Source: a virus. Taken from it: a stretch of 64,000 nucleotides of DNA. The stretch lies in the IMG/VR virus record IMGVR_UViG_3300042691_038651, positions 36,843-100,842 of that record; one strand, written 5' to 3'. The notes under the pieces were generated by a model that saw only the letters and a list, made by a program, of their open reading frames with translations, did not search any database and was not told where the DNA came from. A program made the translations under genes and the position numbers. Positions 8,250-16,966 of this stretch are shown here, piece after piece (the stretch's first letter is position 1; each line of letters opens with the position of its first letter).

Positions 8250-9647
8250 ATGGCAAAGAAGATCTATAACTTACCTATTTCGAAGCAAATTAACACAAAC
8301 TTCCGCAACTACGCACTCTATGTACTGGAAAATCGCGGAATACCATCTTTCTATGATGGTCTTACAAACGTTCAACGCTTCATCTTGGTGAATGCACCAA
8401 GCAACTATCACAAAACAATTTCTGTCGTGGGTTCCTGCATTTCTGACGGATATCACCACGGCGACAAATCTCTAACTGGCGCGGTTAACAAACTGGCTCG
8501 TCCGTTTGGTTGCTCTGAGCAACTATTGCTTGGCGATGGATTCTTTGGAACGCCAGTTCAGCAGGAACCTTCTGCTGCTCGTTACACCTCTGTAAAGATT
8601 GCTCCTGGGATTTCCGATATGATTCGGAAGAACACATTCCTTAACACACGCAATGACGAAACTGGCTGGGATCCGCTCTGGGTTGATCTGCCAATTGGTC
8701 TTTCTACTACAATCATCGGTATTGCGGTTGGTTACAAAACCACGGTTCTGCCTCGTAGCATGAAAGATGTTCAAAAGTACCTGGATGGAAAACTCAAAGA
8801 GGTCAAGCCGTACTTCAAAGACTTTAGCGGAAAAATCACTCGCTTCAAGGGAATGGACAAGTCTTGGTTGATTGAAGGGGTTGCCGAGAAAAACGTATCT
8901 GAGCGTTGGATTCGAGTAACTGAGCTTCCACCTCTTATGAAGTATGGTTCTTTCCTAAAGAAACTCGATGCAATCTTAAATTACCACCCAGGCGTAAAGG
9001 TAACCAACAACTCTTCTACAAACGTAGATATTCATCTGCGCTATAGCGGTAACGAGGAAGGCTGGGTTGCTTTTTCTGAAGCAATTGAACGCTCAATCAA
9101 AATGTTGGTAACGGAAACTCCGGTCTTTGTAAAAGATGGATTGGTGTTGGAATACGACCGCATTGAGGACTATATCGAGGATTTCAAATATCGCCGTGCA
9201 CAGCTACGCGTTGAACGCGCCAAACACTTCTTACGGGAAGCCAATGATGAATTGGAATTTGCACGATGCAAAGAAAAGTACTTAATGTATATGTTGGAAA
9301 CTCAACGAAAAGAAAATGAAGTTGAGAAGTTCCTTAATGGTGTTACCAAGAATCCAAGAGTTAAACGTCGACTGGAGTCTATATACCTCAAATCTCTAAA
9401 TGAACAAGAGTTGGAAAGAACTCGTAAAGAAATCAAGAGGTTAGAAGAATTACAGGCCCAGCAAACTATAGAACTCGCCGAGGCTACCAAAATTCTAGAA
9501 TCAATGGTAGATACCGCTACATCGCGCGGTACATCTAGTAAAACATCAAGTGCCGCAAATCTGTTTGAAGACGAAGAGGAAATTGATGGAATAGCTGTTT
9601 GGGATGGCGATCTCGAACCCGAGGAAGAAACAACAAACCAAGAATAA
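8250..9647 (+). CDS. 52: DNA topoisomerase II medium subunit (T4 gp52 type, GyrA-like)
   Basis: DNA cleavage and rejoining subunit that pairs with the gp39-like product at 4106. The catalytic tyrosine is Tyr112 in SAARYTSV, preceded by the conserved Arg. The N-terminal winged-helix region contains NRGIPSFYDGLTNVQRFIL and ISDGYHHGDKSL, as in GyrA-type proteins. A long charged coiled coil spans about 310-430. The 465-residue length is close to T4 gp52 and there is no C-terminal beta-pinwheel. The last 30 residues are acidic. The next gene starts immediately after the stop. Confidence 0.94.
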   Translation: MAKKIYNLPISKQINTNFRNYALYVLENRGIPSFYDGLTNVQRFILVNAPSNYHKTISVVGSCISDGYHHGDKSLTGAVNKLARPFGCSEQLLLGDGFFGTPVQQEPSAARYTSVKIAPGISDMIRKNTFLNTRNDETGWDPLWVDLPIGLSTTIIGIAVGYKTTVLPRSMKDVQKYLDGKLKEVKPYFKDFSGKITRFKGMDKSWLIEGVAEKNVSERWIRVTELPPLMKYGSFLKKLDAILNYHPGVKVTNNSSTNVDIHLRYSGNEEGWVAFSEAIERSIKMLVTETPVFVKDGLVLEYDRIEDYIEDFKYRRAQLRVERAKHFLREANDELEFARCKEKYLMYMLETQRKENEVEKFLNGVTKNPRVKRRLESIYLKSLNEQELERTRKEIKRLEELQAQQTIELAEATKILESMVDTATSRGTSSKTSSAANLFEDEEEIDGIAVWDGDLEPEEETTNQE

Positions 9648-10022
9648 ATGAGAATCATCAAAGCAACAGAAAACGCTTCAGGCAATCTTACCGACGCACA
9701 GCTCAAGTTTATGCGTGAGCTAAACACAAACCCTACATTCAACCGCAAAGAAAAGCCTTGGACGCTAGTCAAGATTCCAAAGTCAACTACTCGAAACGTT
9801 GCATGGCACATTCGCTTAGGCAATGAAAACTTCCACGCGCTGCAAATGTACTCTCACGGAGAGTTTGTAAAGATTTACAGAGCAGACGAAAAAGGAAAGC
9901 CGATGGGTTGGAGTCATTTAGTAAAAGAATATCTAAGCTATGTGGATCTGGAAGCGGCTGTTGACAGATTCTACGAAGAATACTCAAAAACACAAACAAA
10001 TGAAGAGACTAAATCAATCTAG
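9648..10022 (+). CDS. Hypothetical protein
   Basis: A 124-residue protein that I do not recognise. It starts on the base after the gp52 stop, so it is surely co-transcribed and probably co-translated. The N-terminal third is polar; the middle (TTRNVAWHIRLGNENFHAL) is mixed; the C-terminus is helical with acidic residues. It overlaps the next gene by 23 bases. Position in the replication cluster suggests an early or middle function, nothing more specific. Confidence 0.6.
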   Translation: MRIIKATENASGNLTDAQLKFMRELNTNPTFNRKEKPWTLVKIPKSTTRNVAWHIRLGNENFHALQMYSHGEFVKIYRADEKGKPMGWSHLVKEYLSYVDLEAAVDRFYEEYSKTQTNEETKSI

Positions 10023-10620
10023 AGAAGACCTGGAAAACAAGAAAGACAACGAAGAGTTTTCTGACACCAGCCTCATCTCCGTGCATGGAGATCACATCTA
10101 CTTTTACGCCCCGGTAAACCAGGAATCTGCACTGATTCTTAATCAAAAACTGCATCAGGTATCGATGCAAAGCCTGGGTGGCATTTTCAATAGCATGTAC
10201 GAGGTAAACCCACCACCACCAATCTGGCTACACATCAATTCCTATGGCGGAGAGGTGTTTGCTGCTTTTGCAATTGCTGACACTATCGAACGTATCAAGA
10301 CAACCGTTCCAATCGTTACAGTCGTGGAAGGCTGTGCTGCTTCTGCTGCAACCATCATTTCTACGGCGGGAACAAGACGCCTCATGCGAAAGAATTCATA
10401 TATGCTCATACACGAGCTTAGTGATATGGCATGGGGAAAACAGTCGGAGTTGGAGGACCACATACAGAGCAATAAGGACATCATGAAGACCATGAAAGAC
10501 TGGTATGCGCAGCGCACCAAGATCAAACCCGAAGATCTTGAAGAAATCTTAAAGCGCGACCGTTGGTGGAACTCAAAACTGTGTAAGACCAAATATGGTC
10601 TAGTTGATGACATCATCTAA
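10000..10620 (+). CDS. ClpP-like serine protease
   Basis: Protein of 206 residues with a ClpP/crotonase-type fold. The catalytic triad is visible as Ser115 in GCAASAAT, His138 in YMLIHEL and Asp203 or Asp204 in YGLVDD; SYGGEV near 81 matches the oxyanion-strand region. The start at 10000 is preferred over 9940 because it follows an A-rich leader and leaves a short overlap. ClpP-family enzymes in phages often mature the prohead, but T4 uses an unrelated fold (gp21), and this gene lies among replication genes with no late promoter. It may instead act with a host unfoldase. The fold assignment is firm, the role is not. Confidence 0.85.
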   Translation: MKRLNQSREDLENKKDNEEFSDTSLISVHGDHIYFYAPVNQESALILNQKLHQVSMQSLGGIFNSMYEVNPPPPIWLHINSYGGEVFAAFAIADTIERIKTTVPIVTVVEGCAASAATIISTAGTRRLMRKNSYMLIHELSDMAWGKQSELEDHIQSNKDIMKTMKDWYAQRTKIKPEDLEEILKRDRWWNSKLCKTKYGLVDDII

Positions 10621-10637
10621 AACCAAAATCACCCTGT

Positions 10638-10648
10638 GAATATAACTA
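10638..10648 (+). promoter_or_regulatory. Putative GAATATAACTA promoter
   Basis: GAATATAACTA in the 48-base gap before the sliding-clamp gene, 31 bases upstream of its ATG. Confidence 0.65.
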
Positions 10649-10668
10649 TCAAATCTTAAAAATCTAAA

Positions 10669-11418
10669 ATGGAAAAAGTAACACTGAAAGTAAAGTCAGC
10701 TTCCGAGTTTACCAACTTCTTGAAGCGATTCTCGCCAATCGAAAGCACGTTATTGCTCGAAATCGAGAACGGGTATTTGAAAGCCAAAACCCACACACCT
10801 GAGCGCAGCGTAGTAAAATCTTCCAAGATCGACATGAGTCAGATCTTCGACATGGAAGGCGTAATTACAACTGGCCAAAACATCCTGTTTGGAATCTTCA
10901 GCGTCGACAAATTGACTGAAGCGTTCAAACACTTCTCTGAGACTGATGTAGAATTTACATTGTCTTATGAAAACACCACTGATGGAATGGTTGGTACTGA
11001 GGTAATTCTATCAAGTCCAAGCTTAACAATCAACTTCCAATGCGCAAGCTTGAGATTGTTTACGCACATCACTGATGAAATGATGGACCGCATCAGCAAC
11101 ACCGAAGCTGCTCCAATCAACTTTGTTCTTACTAAAGAACATCAGAAAAGAATCTCTTCAATCTCAACTATCGACAGCGACCACAAGCTTTTGACAGTCA
11201 ATGTTAAAGAAGGAAATGTAAACGTAACTGGAAGAAGTTACGATCTTTCCCTAATGAGCATCGACGATAAAGCTGCTGATGATGTATCAATTTCAATTTA
11301 CAAGAACCAATTTAGCTTCTTGGATCGCGAGGATGCTGTGGCTCACTTATCAGGTGACCGTATCGTATTTTCTTCAATTGAAACTGAAACAAAGACAATC
11401 ATCGGCAAAGCAGAGTAA
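10669..11418 (+). CDS. 45: Sliding clamp (T4 gp45 type)
   Basis: Processivity clamp for the DNA polymerase, and in T4 also the mobile activator of late transcription through gp55. The 249 residues have the clamp-like pattern of beta-rich repeats (FTNFLKRFSPIESTLLLEIENG at the start, INFQCASLRLFTHIT in the middle, FVLTKEHQKRISSI later). It is a little longer than T4 gp45 (228). It lies immediately before the polymerase fragment with no gap, as expected for a replisome operon. Presence of both gp45 and gp55 supports T4-style coupling of replication to late transcription. Confidence 0.82.
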   Translation: MEKVTLKVKSASEFTNFLKRFSPIESTLLLEIENGYLKAKTHTPERSVVKSSKIDMSQIFDMEGVITTGQNILFGIFSVDKLTEAFKHFSETDVEFTLSYENTTDGMVGTEVILSSPSLTINFQCASLRLFTHITDEMMDRISNTEAAPINFVLTKEHQKRISSISTIDSDHKLLTVNVKEGNVNVTGRSYDLSLMSIDDKAADDVSISIYKNQFSFLDREDAVAHLSGDRIVFSSIETETKTIIGKAE

Positions 11419-12603
11419 ATGGTGAGTACATACAAACATTGTCAAATTGACCCAAAGACCGCATCAAGGGATGAGATCCTGGCTGAAATTGCCAGGCTCA
11501 ATGCCCTGATGAATGAGAAGGGTAATGAGGAACAGGCAATCAAGATCTTCATTAACTCTATCTATGGTGCAACGGCTTCACCCTACTTTGTTGGTTACAA
11601 CGTTCGGGTAGCGGAAGCTATTACGCTTCAGGGACAGGACATCATTAAGTTTGTATCAAAAACCATCAACCGTTACTTTCATGAATTTTGGCATCGTGAT
11701 ACTGAGCTTCATACCAAGCTGGGTATCACGAAAGTCGAAAAGGTAAAAGATGAAGTAACAATCTACGGCGACACCGACTCCGCCTATGTATCGTTCCAGG
11801 AGCCTCTCTTTGGTTCAGATTGGAAAGGCGAGGATCCCACTGAATTTGTACTTGGCGTTTACAACCACCGTCTAAAAGACTACCTCAAAAAGGCTTTTGA
11901 TAAATATGGCCAAATGTGGGGTACGGAAAACATTCAGGATTTGGAAATGGAAACCATCTCATATTCCGCAATCTTCCTTCGCAAGAAGAAGTATGTATTG
12001 GATTTGCGATGGAAAGATCCTGGCGTATTCTTTGAACCACAGTCCAAGATCAAGGCCAAAGGCGTGGAAATTGCACAGTCATCCACACCAAGTTTCATTC
12101 GTCTCAGAATGAAAAAGCTCTTGGAGTATATTTTCAGGGAAAAAGACAAACTGAACCTTCGCACTTTTGCAGATCTTCTTAAAGAAGAAAAGCGGGCGTT
12201 CACCGTAGAAAACATCGAAAACGTAGCATTCTCATCATCCATCAGCGATTATGAAAAAGGCATTTCCGATGACCGTAAAAAGTTGGTGATTAATGCACAC
12301 TGTCCGATACACGTCCGGGCCGCAGGTTACCACAACTACTTGCTCAACAATTCAAAGTGGAAGAACAAGTATCAACTCATCAAATCAGGAGACAAAGTTC
12401 GTTATTACTACGCAAAAGCCGAACGCGGCGAAGAAAATGTATTTGCATTCCTGCCCGGTAACTTCCCGGTAGAACTGGCACCTGCTGTAGATTATGATAC
12501 TCAATTTTCAAAAGGATTGATTGAACCTCTAAACCGGTTTATCTCGGCTATTGGTCTTCCTCCAATCTCTTCTGAAATCATTGTTCGAACACAACTCTTC
12601 TAA
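11419..12603 (+). CDS. 43: Family B DNA polymerase, C-terminal half (split gp43)
   Basis: The 394 residues match the fingers, part of the palm and the thumb of T4-type DNA polymerase. Motif B is AIKIFINSIYGA near 40-51 and motif C is IYGDTDSAY near 112-120; KKKYVLDL near 190 fits the KxY motif. The exonuclease domain and polymerase motif A (DxxSLYP) are absent, although about 40 residues precede motif B. The ORF starts directly on the base after the clamp stop, so it is a designed gene, not a truncation at the window edge. The N-terminal half must be encoded elsewhere. Split gp43 genes are known in some T4 relatives such as Aeromonas phage 25. Confidence 0.9.
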   Translation: MVSTYKHCQIDPKTASRDEILAEIARLNALMNEKGNEEQAIKIFINSIYGATASPYFVGYNVRVAEAITLQGQDIIKFVSKTINRYFHEFWHRDTELHTKLGITKVEKVKDEVTIYGDTDSAYVSFQEPLFGSDWKGEDPTEFVLGVYNHRLKDYLKKAFDKYGQMWGTENIQDLEMETISYSAIFLRKKKYVLDLRWKDPGVFFEPQSKIKAKGVEIAQSSTPSFIRLRMKKLLEYIFREKDKLNLRTFADLLKEEKRAFTVENIENVAFSSSISDYEKGISDDRKKLVINAHCPIHVRAAGYHNYLLNNSKWKNKYQLIKSGDKVRYYYAKAERGEENVFAFLPGNFPVELAPAVDYDTQFSKGLIEPLNRFISAIGLPPISSEIIVRTQLF

Positions 12604-12618
12604 AATAAAGTAAAACAA

Positions 12619-13851
12619 ATGGCAAAAGAATTCTCTTTCAATGATCTCGACGAACAGCTCACCAAGATTAGTCCTAAAGGCTCTGTAATCTCCGCAAACT
12701 CTTACTCAAGAATTGACGAATGGATTAGCACGGGTAACTACCTGCTTAATGCACAATTAAGCGGTTCGCTCTTTGGTGGCATTCCAAACAGTCGTTCAAT
12801 CTGCTTGGCCGGTGAATCCGGAACAGGCAAAACTTTCTTGGCTCTCAACATCTGTCGCGAGGCTCAACTCATGGGTTACAATATCATCTATTGCGACTCC
12901 GAGGCTGCGGTTGACCAGGACGTAATTCAAAACTTTGGCGTGGATCCGGATTCATTCCGTTACCAACCAGTAAGTACACCACTTGAAGTAAGACAATTTG
13001 TTGCACACCTTTGCGACCAATTGAAAAAGGCAAAAGACGCAGGCAAAGCTCTGCCAAAGGTTATGCTGGTACTCGACTCACTTGGAAACCTGGCCACTAC
13101 AAAGGAACGTGCTGATGCAATCAGCGGATCCGATAAACGCGATATGACCAAGCAACAAGAACTTCGTTCATTGTTCCGCGTAATCACAGCTGACTTGGCC
13201 GAGCTAAAGATTCCTTTCGTCTTTACCAACCACACATATGCAACCATCGGTTCATACGTACCTGGCCAAACAATCTCAGGTGGTGGTGGCGCAATCTATA
13301 ACGCGTCAGTTATTCTACAGCTTTCTAAGGCTGGATTGAAGGAAGATGGTACCAATAAGACTGGTATCATTGTAACCTCTAAACCCGCAAAGAATCGTTT
13401 TGCTCGTCCGCTTCCTATCAAGTTTCACATCAGTTTCTACAAAGGTATGAATCCCTATGTTGGTCTTGAACAATTCCTTAGCTGGAAAAATTGTGGAGTT
13501 CAACGTGGTAAGTTGCTTACTGAGAAGGAATTCCAAAAGTACTACAAGGAGGACAATCCAAAGTACCAAGAGGTTCTTGAGACAGAAATCAGCAGAACTG
13601 CCGAGGACGGTACAGTTGAAAAGTTCTACCTCGAGGCAAAAGAAACTGCACGAACTATCGCAGTTGCTCACCTGTTCGACGTAATCAAGCCACAAGAACT
13701 CTTTTCTTCAAAGGTGTTCACCAAGGATATGCTTAAGAAACTGGATGAAAACTTTATCCAAACAATGTTTAAGCTTCCAAATGTATCCACACTCGGCGAC
13801 ATTGAAAATGACGAAATCTCTGAAATGATATCCGATGAGTCTGAAGATTGA
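12619..13851 (+). CDS. uvsX: UvsX, RecA-like recombinase
   Basis: Strand-exchange protein for recombination-dependent replication and repair. Walker A is GESGTGKT at 65-72, Walker B is VMLVLDSLGNL near 153, and a RecA-type loop region follows (FTNHTYATIG and GGGGAIYNAS near 230). The length of 410 is close to T4 UvsX (391). The A-rich leader before the ATG lacks a Shine-Dalgarno sequence. It overlaps the next ORF by 17 bases. Confidence 0.93.
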   Translation: MAKEFSFNDLDEQLTKISPKGSVISANSYSRIDEWISTGNYLLNAQLSGSLFGGIPNSRSICLAGESGTGKTFLALNICREAQLMGYNIIYCDSEAAVDQDVIQNFGVDPDSFRYQPVSTPLEVRQFVAHLCDQLKKAKDAGKALPKVMLVLDSLGNLATTKERADAISGSDKRDMTKQQELRSLFRVITADLAELKIPFVFTNHTYATIGSYVPGQTISGGGGAIYNASVILQLSKAGLKEDGTNKTGIIVTSKPAKNRFARPLPIKFHISFYKGMNPYVGLEQFLSWKNCGVQRGKLLTEKEFQKYYKEDNPKYQEVLETEISRTAEDGTVEKFYLEAKETARTIAVAHLFDVIKPQELFSSKVFTKDMLKKLDENFIQTMFKLPNVSTLGDIENDEISEMISDESED

Positions 13852-14137
13852 TAGAAAAAGGCTTCCTGCCAAGTATGCATTGGAGGTCTACAAAATGGTT
13901 GATGGCTATCCGTCAACCATTGATCTTTTATATGAGGTTGTAACTATATTGGAGGAGCGTAAAGCTCTGGAAGAAAAGTTCACAGCAAAATCTATGATGC
14001 GTGAAGTAAGCGTTAGGGTTGATGATAAAGATCTGGAAGATAGCATGGACGAAATGGTAGTAGAAGGATGGCTCCGAAGAGTCGATGATGGTTACCAATT
14101 AGCCAAACATCCGTGGGAAACCAATGACAAACCGTGA
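13835..14137 (+). CDS. Small hypothetical protein, possible winged helix
   Basis: A 100-residue charged protein between the recombinase and the helicase, overlapping the uvsX end by 17 bases. Residues 50-92 (FTAKSMMREVSVRVDDKD...EGWLRRVDDGYQL) have a helix-helix-wing pattern. T4 carries gene 40 and other small genes near uvsX and 41, but no sequence match is claimed. Its coupling to uvsX suggests a helper or regulator of recombination or replication. Confidence 0.55.
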   Translation: MSLKIDRKRLPAKYALEVYKMVDGYPSTIDLLYEVVTILEERKALEEKFTAKSMMREVSVRVDDKDLEDSMDEMVVEGWLRRVDDGYQLAKHPWETNDKP

Positions 14138-14146
14138 ATATAACTT
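14136..14146 (+). promoter_or_regulatory. Putative GAATATAACTT promoter
   Basis: GAATATAACTT overlaps the stop of the preceding gene and ends 3 bases before the helicase ATG. If it is a -10-like element the transcript would be nearly leaderless or begin inside the gene, so it could alternatively be a coincidence. Confidence 0.4.
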
Positions 14147-14149
14147 AAT

Positions 14150-15451
14150 ATGACATCTACCCACTTAGAAAAAATCTTCTTTCATTACCTACAGGCAAAC
14201 CGTGAATTGCAAGGTATTGTAGAACCACGCTTTTTTGAATCTACTCTGATTCGAAAGGTATACGAACTCTCTCGTGAGTTCTCACAAAAGTACAGCGACG
14301 CTCCAACTCGCAACCAAATCTTGGAAATTGCCAAGATGAAAAACATGGAGGAGGACGTCACAGAAACTGCTCTAGTTCCGCTGTACGACATCAACCTTTC
14401 CGAATACGAGGAAGAGTGGTTGAAGGAAACTGCTGAGTCATGGATTGAATACAAGAATCTTGATACTTCAATCTTCGATGTCATCAACTACTTAAAAACT
14501 ACCAAGGTTTCTGCGGAAAACATCAAGGATGTGGTAGAAAAAGTAAAAGGAATTGTCAATGACAGGAACTCAATCGAGTTTGGTTTTGATGAAGGCCTTG
14601 ACTTTTTCAATCCAGATTCACACATACAGCCGACCAACGATACCTTTTCTACCGGCTATAACTACATCGACCTGGTTCTAGGTGGCGGTTTCTATTCCAA
14701 AGCTCTTTTCTGTTTTATTGGCGAAATGAAGATTGGTAAGTCAATTTGGCTTGCTAATTTGGCTGCCAATAGCGTCCGCCAAGGTTTCAATACCGCAGTC
14801 ATCTCTCTCGAGATGCGAGACAGAAAACTTATCAAACGTCTAGGCGCAAACCTTCTTGGTATTTCCATGCGAGATTACGGAAATGCTGCAACTGATAAAG
14901 TTGCGATGAAGAAAAAGCTTGGCAATATGGGATACGATAGTTTGGTTATGCCAGGTAAACTCTTCGTAAAAGAATTCCCAACATCTTCAGCAGGCGTACC
15001 TGATATCGAAAAGTATCTCAAGAAAATGGAGGAAACCAAAGGCATAAAGTTCAAGGTAGTGGTTCTCGACTACATCAATATTTTGAAGAACTGGCGGAAT
15101 CCAAATACTGAGAATATGTACATGAAGATCAAACAAATTGCCGAAGACCTTCGGGCGATGGCAATGCGTAATGATTGGGCGATAGTAACTGCTACACAGG
15201 TCAACCGCTCGGGTTTTGGAAGTACCGACTTAAGTATTACAAACATTTCCGAATCTGCTGCGTTAGGCCACACGGTGGATGCAATGTTTGGTATCATCCA
15301 GGATGAAATTATGCACGCCAACCGCGAATATACCCTAAAGTTGCTAGCCAACCGTGATGATGGCTATAAAAATAGCAGAAAGAAATTCAACATTGACTAT
15401 GACTATATGCGCATCACTGAGGATACAACAACTGAAATAATAACCGAATAA
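14150..15451 (+). CDS. 41: Replicative DNA helicase (T4 gp41 type, DnaB family)
   Basis: Hexameric 5'-3' helicase at the phage fork. The RecA-like motor has Walker A GEMKIGKS at 191-198, a DnaB-like VISLEMRDRKLIKRL segment (motif H1a/H2 area) and Walker B VVVLDYINIL near 300. Residues 1-140 form the helical N-terminal domain. The length of 433 compares with 475 in T4. No primase domain is fused, and a gp61-type primase is not in the window. Confidence 0.92.
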   Translation: MTSTHLEKIFFHYLQANRELQGIVEPRFFESTLIRKVYELSREFSQKYSDAPTRNQILEIAKMKNMEEDVTETALVPLYDINLSEYEEEWLKETAESWIEYKNLDTSIFDVINYLKTTKVSAENIKDVVEKVKGIVNDRNSIEFGFDEGLDFFNPDSHIQPTNDTFSTGYNYIDLVLGGGFYSKALFCFIGEMKIGKSIWLANLAANSVRQGFNTAVISLEMRDRKLIKRLGANLLGISMRDYGNAATDKVAMKKKLGNMGYDSLVMPGKLFVKEFPTSSAGVPDIEKYLKKMEETKGIKFKVVVLDYINILKNWRNPNTENMYMKIKQIAEDLRAMAMRNDWAIVTATQVNRSGFGSTDLSITNISESAALGHTVDAMFGIIQDEIMHANREYTLKLLANRDDGYKNSRKKFNIDYDYMRITEDTTTEIITE

Positions 15452-15452
15452 C

Positions 15453-15878
15453 ATGGCAAAAGAAGACAAAATCTTTAACAACCGGTACAACACTGGTGAA
15501 ATCAGCTACGAGCCGTTTCCCAAAATGCGTATCGATCTGCCTGAGAACTTCGACATATTGGAAGAATATCAAGCTCACGAGCTACAAAAAGTATTGCTGG
15601 AAATCTTCCAAGCTGCTCCATTTTTTGAAACGCTTACCAATAATCGCAAAGTTCCCAAAGGCGAATCTTGCAAAATCTTCTATCACTTTGAAGATGAACT
15701 AAATAAAAGAGCGGATATGCGACTGATGGATAAGTTCATCATAGTAGCCGACTTTATGGAAATGAGTTACGAAGTACTCTACAAAGAAATCAGTATCAAA
15801 CACAAAGAAACTCTTCTCAAAGAAATGGACGACGAATACGGCATATTCAAGAAGAGAAACATACACAGATTGTTCTAA
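15453..15878 (+). CDS. Hypothetical protein
   Basis: A 141-residue protein, highly charged and probably mostly helical. It starts 1 base after the helicase stop and its stop overlaps the gp47 ATG by one base (TAATG), so it is translated in the same operon. Features include an aromatic patch (GEISYEPFPKM) and FYHFEDELNKRADMRLMDKF. No family recognised. Its position between helicase and recombination nuclease suggests a replication accessory protein. Confidence 0.6.
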   Translation: MAKEDKIFNNRYNTGEISYEPFPKMRIDLPENFDILEEYQAHELQKVLLEIFQAAPFFETLTNNRKVPKGESCKIFYHFEDELNKRADMRLMDKFIIVADFMEMSYEVLYKEISIKHKETLLKEMDDEYGIFKKRNIHRLF

Positions 15879-16966
15879 TGAAAATTGACGCAAAAAGAAT
15901 TTGGCTAGTTAGTGATACCCATCTGGGTGTCAGGTCCAACTCGAGAGAGTGGATGGATAACATTGAGTCGTACTTCCGTGAATTCTTTATGCCCACAATT
16001 AAGAAGCATTATCAGCCTGGAGATGTGGTGGTACACTGCGGCGATGTATTTGATTCGCGGCAGTCCATCAACCTCTACATCATGAACAAAGGAATTTCCA
16101 TTTTCGAAGACTTGGCAGAAATCTTGCCGGTCTATATGATTATTGGAAACCATGACATCTTTATGAAGAGTTCAAATGAAATCAATTCGTTGAAAGTCTT
16201 CAAGAACAGCAAGAACATTACCATTTTTGAGGAACCGCAAAAGGTAAAGTTTGGTCCACGGACTGCTCTAATGATGCCGTGGCGAGAAAATCACCACGCG
16301 GAAGCTGAGGTGCTTAACGACCCAGCCAATTTTGCTGACCTGGTATTTTGTCACACTGATGTAAAAGGCTTTACTTTTAACAAGATGCAGAGAATTGAAG
16401 ACGGTAATGATGCTGACACATATGAAAAGTATCAACGCGTCTACTCAGGGCATATTCACTGGGCACAGAAGTTTAAGAACATACGAATGCTGGGTTCTCC
16501 TTATCAGCTCACGAGAAGCGATAACGGAAATACCAAAAGCATTTGGCTGCTTGACCTGGAAACTCTAGAAGAAACCCAGTTTGAAAACACGCATTCTCCA
16601 AAGTTTGTTCGTTTCAAACTTGATTGGTTGCTGGAACAGCCAATGGAACACATACAGTCTCTGTTTGAAAACAATTATGTAGATATCATGGTTGATGCAA
16701 CCTGGTCTACATGGTTCCCGTTCTCAATTTTCACAGAGGCGTTTACAGGCTATCGCAAAATCAACTACATCATTACTACCACTGATTCAGAATCAGAAGA
16801 TGGCGATCTACCAGTAGAAAATGAGGAAATCAATCTCCTGAAAATGATTGAGCTTCATATTGAAAGTCTTCCTTACAATGAAGGTTTGAAAGAAAAGCTC
16901 ACAAAAGTATCAACACAGATCTACAATAAGATCTCACAAAACCTAAGCAGAGGCTCAACCGAATGA
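15878..16966 (+). CDS. 47: Recombination nuclease subunit (T4 gp47 type, Mre11/SbcD-like)
   Basis: Metallophosphoesterase nuclease that with gp46 resects DNA ends. Metal-binding motifs are Asp13 and His15 in SDTHLG, Asp55 in HCGDVFDSR, GNHD at 90-93, and the downstream histidines in VFCHTDVKG and YSGHIHWAQ. The 362 residues are near T4 gp47 (339). It overlaps the gp46 gene by 4 bases (ATGA), the usual arrangement for this pair. Confidence 0.93.
   Translation: MKIDAKRIWLVSDTHLGVRSNSREWMDNIESYFREFFMPTIKKHYQPGDVVVHCGDVFDSRQSINLYIMNKGISIFEDLAEILPVYMIIGNHDIFMKSSNEINSLKVFKNSKNITIFEEPQKVKFGPRTALMMPWRENHHAEAEVLNDPANFADLVFCHTDVKGFTFNKMQRIEDGNDADTYEKYQRVYSGHIHWAQKFKNIRMLGSPYQLTRSDNGNTKSIWLLDLETLEETQFENTHSPKFVRFKLDWLLEQPMEHIQSLFENNYVDIMVDATWSTWFPFSIFTEAFTGYRKINYIITTTDSESEDGDLPVENEEINLLKMIELHIESLPYNEGLKEKLTKVSTQIYNKISQNLSRGSTE

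Noticed and set aside
10244-10486. Overlapping + strand ORF inside the ClpP-like gene
   Set aside because: It lies wholly inside a gene with an intact catalytic triad and has no recognisable features.
11419-11560. Intein or homing endonuclease as the cause of the split polymerase
   Set aside because: The ORF starts with ordinary polymerase-like helix sequence; no intein C-terminal His-Asn junction or HNH/GIY-YIG motif occurs there or in neighbouring genes.
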